Shown here in pieces: positions 60,801 through 64,000 of a stretch of DNA of 64,000 nt (the first letter of the stretch is position 1; the number at the start of each line of letters is the position of its first letter). Origin of the DNA: Ptiloglossa arizonensis. Taxonomy: Eukaryota > Arthropoda > Insecta > Hymenoptera > Colletidae. The stretch is from assembly GCF_051014685.1 (NCBI RefSeq), contig NC_135052.1:9267105-9331104 (forward strand), in the 5' to 3' direction. Position numbers and translations under genes: made by a program. A model generated the notes under the pieces. That model was not told the DNA's origin, made no database searches, and was given only the letters and a program-made list of their open reading frames with translations.

Positions 60801-63800
60801 TTAAAGAGGTGCATTGCTGCACGGTTCCTCGATTCGAATGTAAAGCCGGGCCGTAAAAGGCGCAGCGAGTGCAGCTCTTAATGTTTTCTATACGGGGGAT
60901 TTCGATTTTCTCGCCGTTCGTGAAACACCCGGTCCGTCTCGCTGTCGGTCGCTCGACAATCTCTAACCGTTTATTATTTACCAACATTTCGAGACGAAGT
61001 TTCGTACTCGATGGCTGGCCGATCGGTTGCGTTTAATCGTTCGATCGATCAACCATCGAGCGCCGGTTCTATCGAACACTTGGTTCATTTATTTAATGCG
61101 CGATCGTAACGCGAGGCCAGATGTCAACGATCCTCGATTCTCCCGGTACGGTGCTGGACCACAGCCACGAAAGTAATGAAACGAACTTGAAGAAGAACCG
61201 AGCGGACGGAAATAGAGAGAATTCAGCGTCCAGTGGTCAGGGTTGAGCAATCGAACGGTTAGTCGATCGGTAATTGCTGTTGAAACTTAGTCGTAGTGTC
61301 TTGCGATTAACGAGGAATCAATTGTAAGCGAAGGAATAGTTTCCTTTGGTAGTTTGGAGCGATTCGCGAGTAAATATGTACGAGACGAAATGTTTGAAAA
61401 TTTGAAGTTTTATTTTATAAAAGGTACGTCGAAGAATTGAATTTCCACGAAAATAGGCGCGCGAACGAACCTCGAACGAAATCGATTCGATCGGTAACAA
61501 AGCTGCCCGTTGTGTTATCGCCCACGTACGATTTGTGTACTTTAAACGTTATATGCGAGTCGATCGATCTATCGTAGTATCGGGTAACAATTTTATCGAA
61601 TTTCGAAGCAGTGATATATTACGAAATAATACCGCCATAAATTCGAACACCTCGAACAAGCATGGCCTTTTAGGGCGCAAACGAATTGCCAAACAAAAGC
61701 GTAACGAGAGGAACATCGTTCCTTTTTTTTTTTTCAAGAATAATTTGCATGCAAGCGGACGATGAATAATTTCGCTCGGCGCGAGTGAAAATTGCTTCGA
61801 GCGATTGCCCGAAGACACGCAAACGAGAAGCACCACCTTTAATATCGCGAACTTTTCGAGAGAAATTATGATGTTACAAACGAAGGGACACGCGTCTCAT
61901 TCTATGCTTCGTTTTGTCAGAAGTCTCTGTGGCGGAGCACGAATCGTAAAATATCATTATCGTATCGTCTCTGACGCGTATACGACCAAGAATACGCGTC
62001 GTTTCAGAGTAATTATATAATTGCGTTCATGTTTGAATCGAAAGTAGAAACGTGCGAAATTTTGATCCGGATGAAAGTTTCGAGGAACGAATAAAAAATA
62101 AATAATCTATCTTTGAATAAAAAAATTAGAACCTTTGAATTATAGGATGGAATGTTTCACAGTGGATATATACGAATTTCGTTAAGTATATTATTAAAGA
62201 TTTTTCGGAAGGAGAAAACATAGCTGAAGTATTATTGAAACATTGCACGAAGACACCCACGAACCACGCTATAGTAATATTTGGAAAATAAAATTATTCT
62301 GATAGAAAAATAGCTGACATCGAAAACATGGTCGATAGAGTCGTATATATGTACGAACATTTTTTTGTTCGTCTCCCAGCGTCGAATCCATTGTTAAGGA
62401 AGATTCAACCGGTAATATAATACCCCGTATATAAAACTGTACCGGCACGCGAGGTCCTCTTAATTCATTAACACGAAACCATATGGTCAAGCAGTTAGGC
62501 GAGTTGTGGAAAGATCTACAGCAATTTAAAAGCCCGTATTTTCGTCCCTGATGTACAGAGGGTAGCAGAGCGGGTGGACAAGCAATTTACAAATCAGCTC
62601 GAATTAGGGTGCAACGACATGCGGGTTCGAATAAAGGGAAATTGAGTAACGTGGATTCTCGTTGCTCGATTGTCCGGTCACGTGTCCCACATTCGAGACC
62701 AATGGTCTTCGGATTAAATGGATTTTCGATTCCTCGATTCTCACAGGGATACTGGTCGCAGATTTCGCGCGAATAGAGAACTCTGTACTCGAACCGTGCG
62801 AAGAAACACCGTGTTCGGTGTATCGAGTACGAAAATGTTCCCACGTACGAAACACCGAATCGAACGAAGTATTCGAACGCTCGAGATCGATACGATCAAC
62901 GATTAAAGTAATTAAATAGTTGGACGAACTGTGAAAATGTATACATTCGGCGAGTGTCCCTTTAAAATACGTACACTATCGTTATCGTTAATTACTACCG
63001 TTATTTATCAATATTACCACGTATTACAACGATCGTGATCTCTTATTTTTCGTTACGTAAGATTGAACAACATCGGTCCAATTTACTCCCTAATTTCCAT
63101 TTACGTTTCAAATTCTTCCGGGTTCCTCGAACATCGACACAAATTCGCATGAAATTATTTCACAAATGTTTACCGGATCTTGCTATCGAATTTCACGAGT
63201 CCGAAAAATTCCAAGATCGTTCCCACGAGATCGAGATAATCGGAAAATAAAGGAATTTTTCGAAAATGTTCTCGGGATTTTTACACTTCGGTATCAAAAG
63301 AACACGACGACCGAAGAGGTGGCACTGTTTCGCGGATTCCTGGAACTGTCGCGTCGTTTTCAAGAATCGTCGTTTATCTATTGTTTGTAAACATAAATTT
63401 GCATTTCGCGTGAATACTTATTAGAAACGTTTCGCGTTTCTACCGTTCCCGATAACCCGACCTTCTACCGCGCCACGTAACGTCTTCTGTACGTCGTACG
63501 AAACGCGAAAGAAATACAAAAACCGCTACCAGCTCCTCCCGCGTTTCAACCGAGCAAAGGGCACGTCCGTTCGCCCATTTTATCGCTTTTTTTAGCCGCG
63601 AAAAAGTAATAATCGGGAGCTTTTGCTATCGTTCACCGACCACGTGGTAACTACGGGATCGAACGCGGAGAACATGGAACTCCATCGACGCGCATTTGTT
63701 TACGAGAAAAGAGGCGGGAAAAAGGTATTAAAAAAACGAAAAGGGAAAGGACCGCGGACCGGTGCATACGTTGATCGGTGAAATTCTGCGGTAGCGAATT

Positions 63801-63822
63801 CTTGGTTGGTTCCCCGTCGAAA
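57900..63822. other. GC-rich, CpG-rich flank of the next gene
   Basis: GC is visibly higher than elsewhere, especially at 58040-58860, 60300-61280 and 63430-63830. Content: a CCT microsatellite, long pyrimidine runs (58480-58680) and several featureless frames (58378-58830 +, 59356-58853 -). One frame at 60636-60878 contains a LYR-protein-like stretch. It may include the promoter and 5' UTR exons of the gene starting at 63823; no exon is established. Confidence 0.35.
58575..58609 (+). repeat. CCT trinucleotide microsatellite
   Basis: About 11-12 perfect cct units in a GC-rich pyrimidine stretch. It reads as poly-Leu, poly-Ser or (minus strand) poly-Glu in the three frames, so nearby ORFs are repeat-driven. 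Confidence 0.95.
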
Positions 63823-63934
63823 ATGTCCGGCGGAACGAAAGGCGAAATAAAAAAAGGAGAAGAAGAAACAAAAAAAAAAAAAAAAGAAAAAGAGAAGGTG
63901 GACGAGGATGCCGAGGGCCACAAGAGAAGAAGAA
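63823..63934 (+). CDS. candidate first coding exon, Lys/Glu-rich, gene leaves window
   Basis: ATG at 63823 sits in a good insect context (cgaaaATGtcc). It opens MSGGTKGEIKKGEEET, a poly-Lys run, then EKVDEDAEGHKRRR, with no stop before the window ends at 64000. A consensus donor GTAAGA at 63935 would end the exon in phase 1. Reading past it gives SKSRKTGSPGFPRGS and then a Phe run, which supports splicing at or near that point. The basic/acidic N-terminus would be cytosolic or nuclear. The caveat is the A-rich run, which makes Lys/Glu codons from any purine-rich DNA. I do not recognise the protein. Confidence 0.4.
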
Positions 63935-64000
63935 GTAAGAGTCGTAAAACGGGTTCTCCCGGGTTCCCCCGGGGGTCCCTCTTCCTTTTTTTCTTCTTCT

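Noticed and set aside
1..64000. tRNA, rRNA, CRISPR or prokaryotic operon features
   Set aside because: No tRNA B-box in a plausible clover-leaf setting was seen. The repeats lack spacer structure, and all supported genes are intron-split with GT-AG junctions.

Overview
This is a nuclear chromosomal window from an insect, most likely a hymenopteran. The evidence is intron-split genes with GT-AG junctions, AT-rich non-coding DNA full of CpG-containing words (tcga, acga, cgaa), and a protein that reads along its whole length as an animal EML microtubule-associated protein. The order-level guess is an inference from base composition. I see no bacterial genes, CRISPR array, rRNA or tRNA.

Region 1 (about 2.4-42.3 kb, + strand) is one large gene of the EML family (echinoderm microtubule-associated protein-like, the EML1/2/3/4 type with an N-terminal coiled coil). 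I could join 17 coding exons from an ATG at 13380 to a TAA at 41847-41849. Every junction is GT-AG and every reading phase agrees, giving 2697 nt and 898 residues. Exon order: a short acidic N-terminus; the coiled coil that trimerises EMLs; four Ser/Pro/basic linker exons; the HELP-motif exon; then ten exons of WD40 repeats. A second, upstream 5' end is suggested by an exon at 3610-3714. It has the same phase as the 13380 exon and could splice directly to the coiled-coil exon, perhaps preceded by a first exon at 2460-2544. The three linker exons are all phase 2-2 cassettes, so linker length could vary by splicing. The introns hold unusual repeats: a 390-bp purine pentamer array, and an exact 10-bp-period array of 11 units facing an inverted copy.

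Region 2 (about 42.3-49.2 kb) starts with a duplicated block of about 190 bp at the EML 3' end, whose first copy carries the only nearby AATAAA. Further on is a small two-exon gene on the minus strand (49131 to 47435) predicting 94 residues. Its C-terminal half resembles the small ciliary protein CFAP141 (C1orf189 family). It has no long ATG-initiated ORF and would be missed by single-exon ORF scans. A Tigger/pogo-like terminal inverted repeat lies in its intron, close to the 3' splice site.

Region 3 (about 49.2-64 kb) is mostly gene-free. It holds a foldback with CACGTG repeats (54.7 kb) and a GC-rich, CpG-rich block (57.9-61.3 kb). At the extreme right edge is a candidate first coding exon (63823-63934, Lys-rich, good start context, GTAAGA donor) of a + strand gene leaving the window.

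All gene models here come from reading frames, splice signals and family motifs seen by eye. No alignment or transcript data were available.
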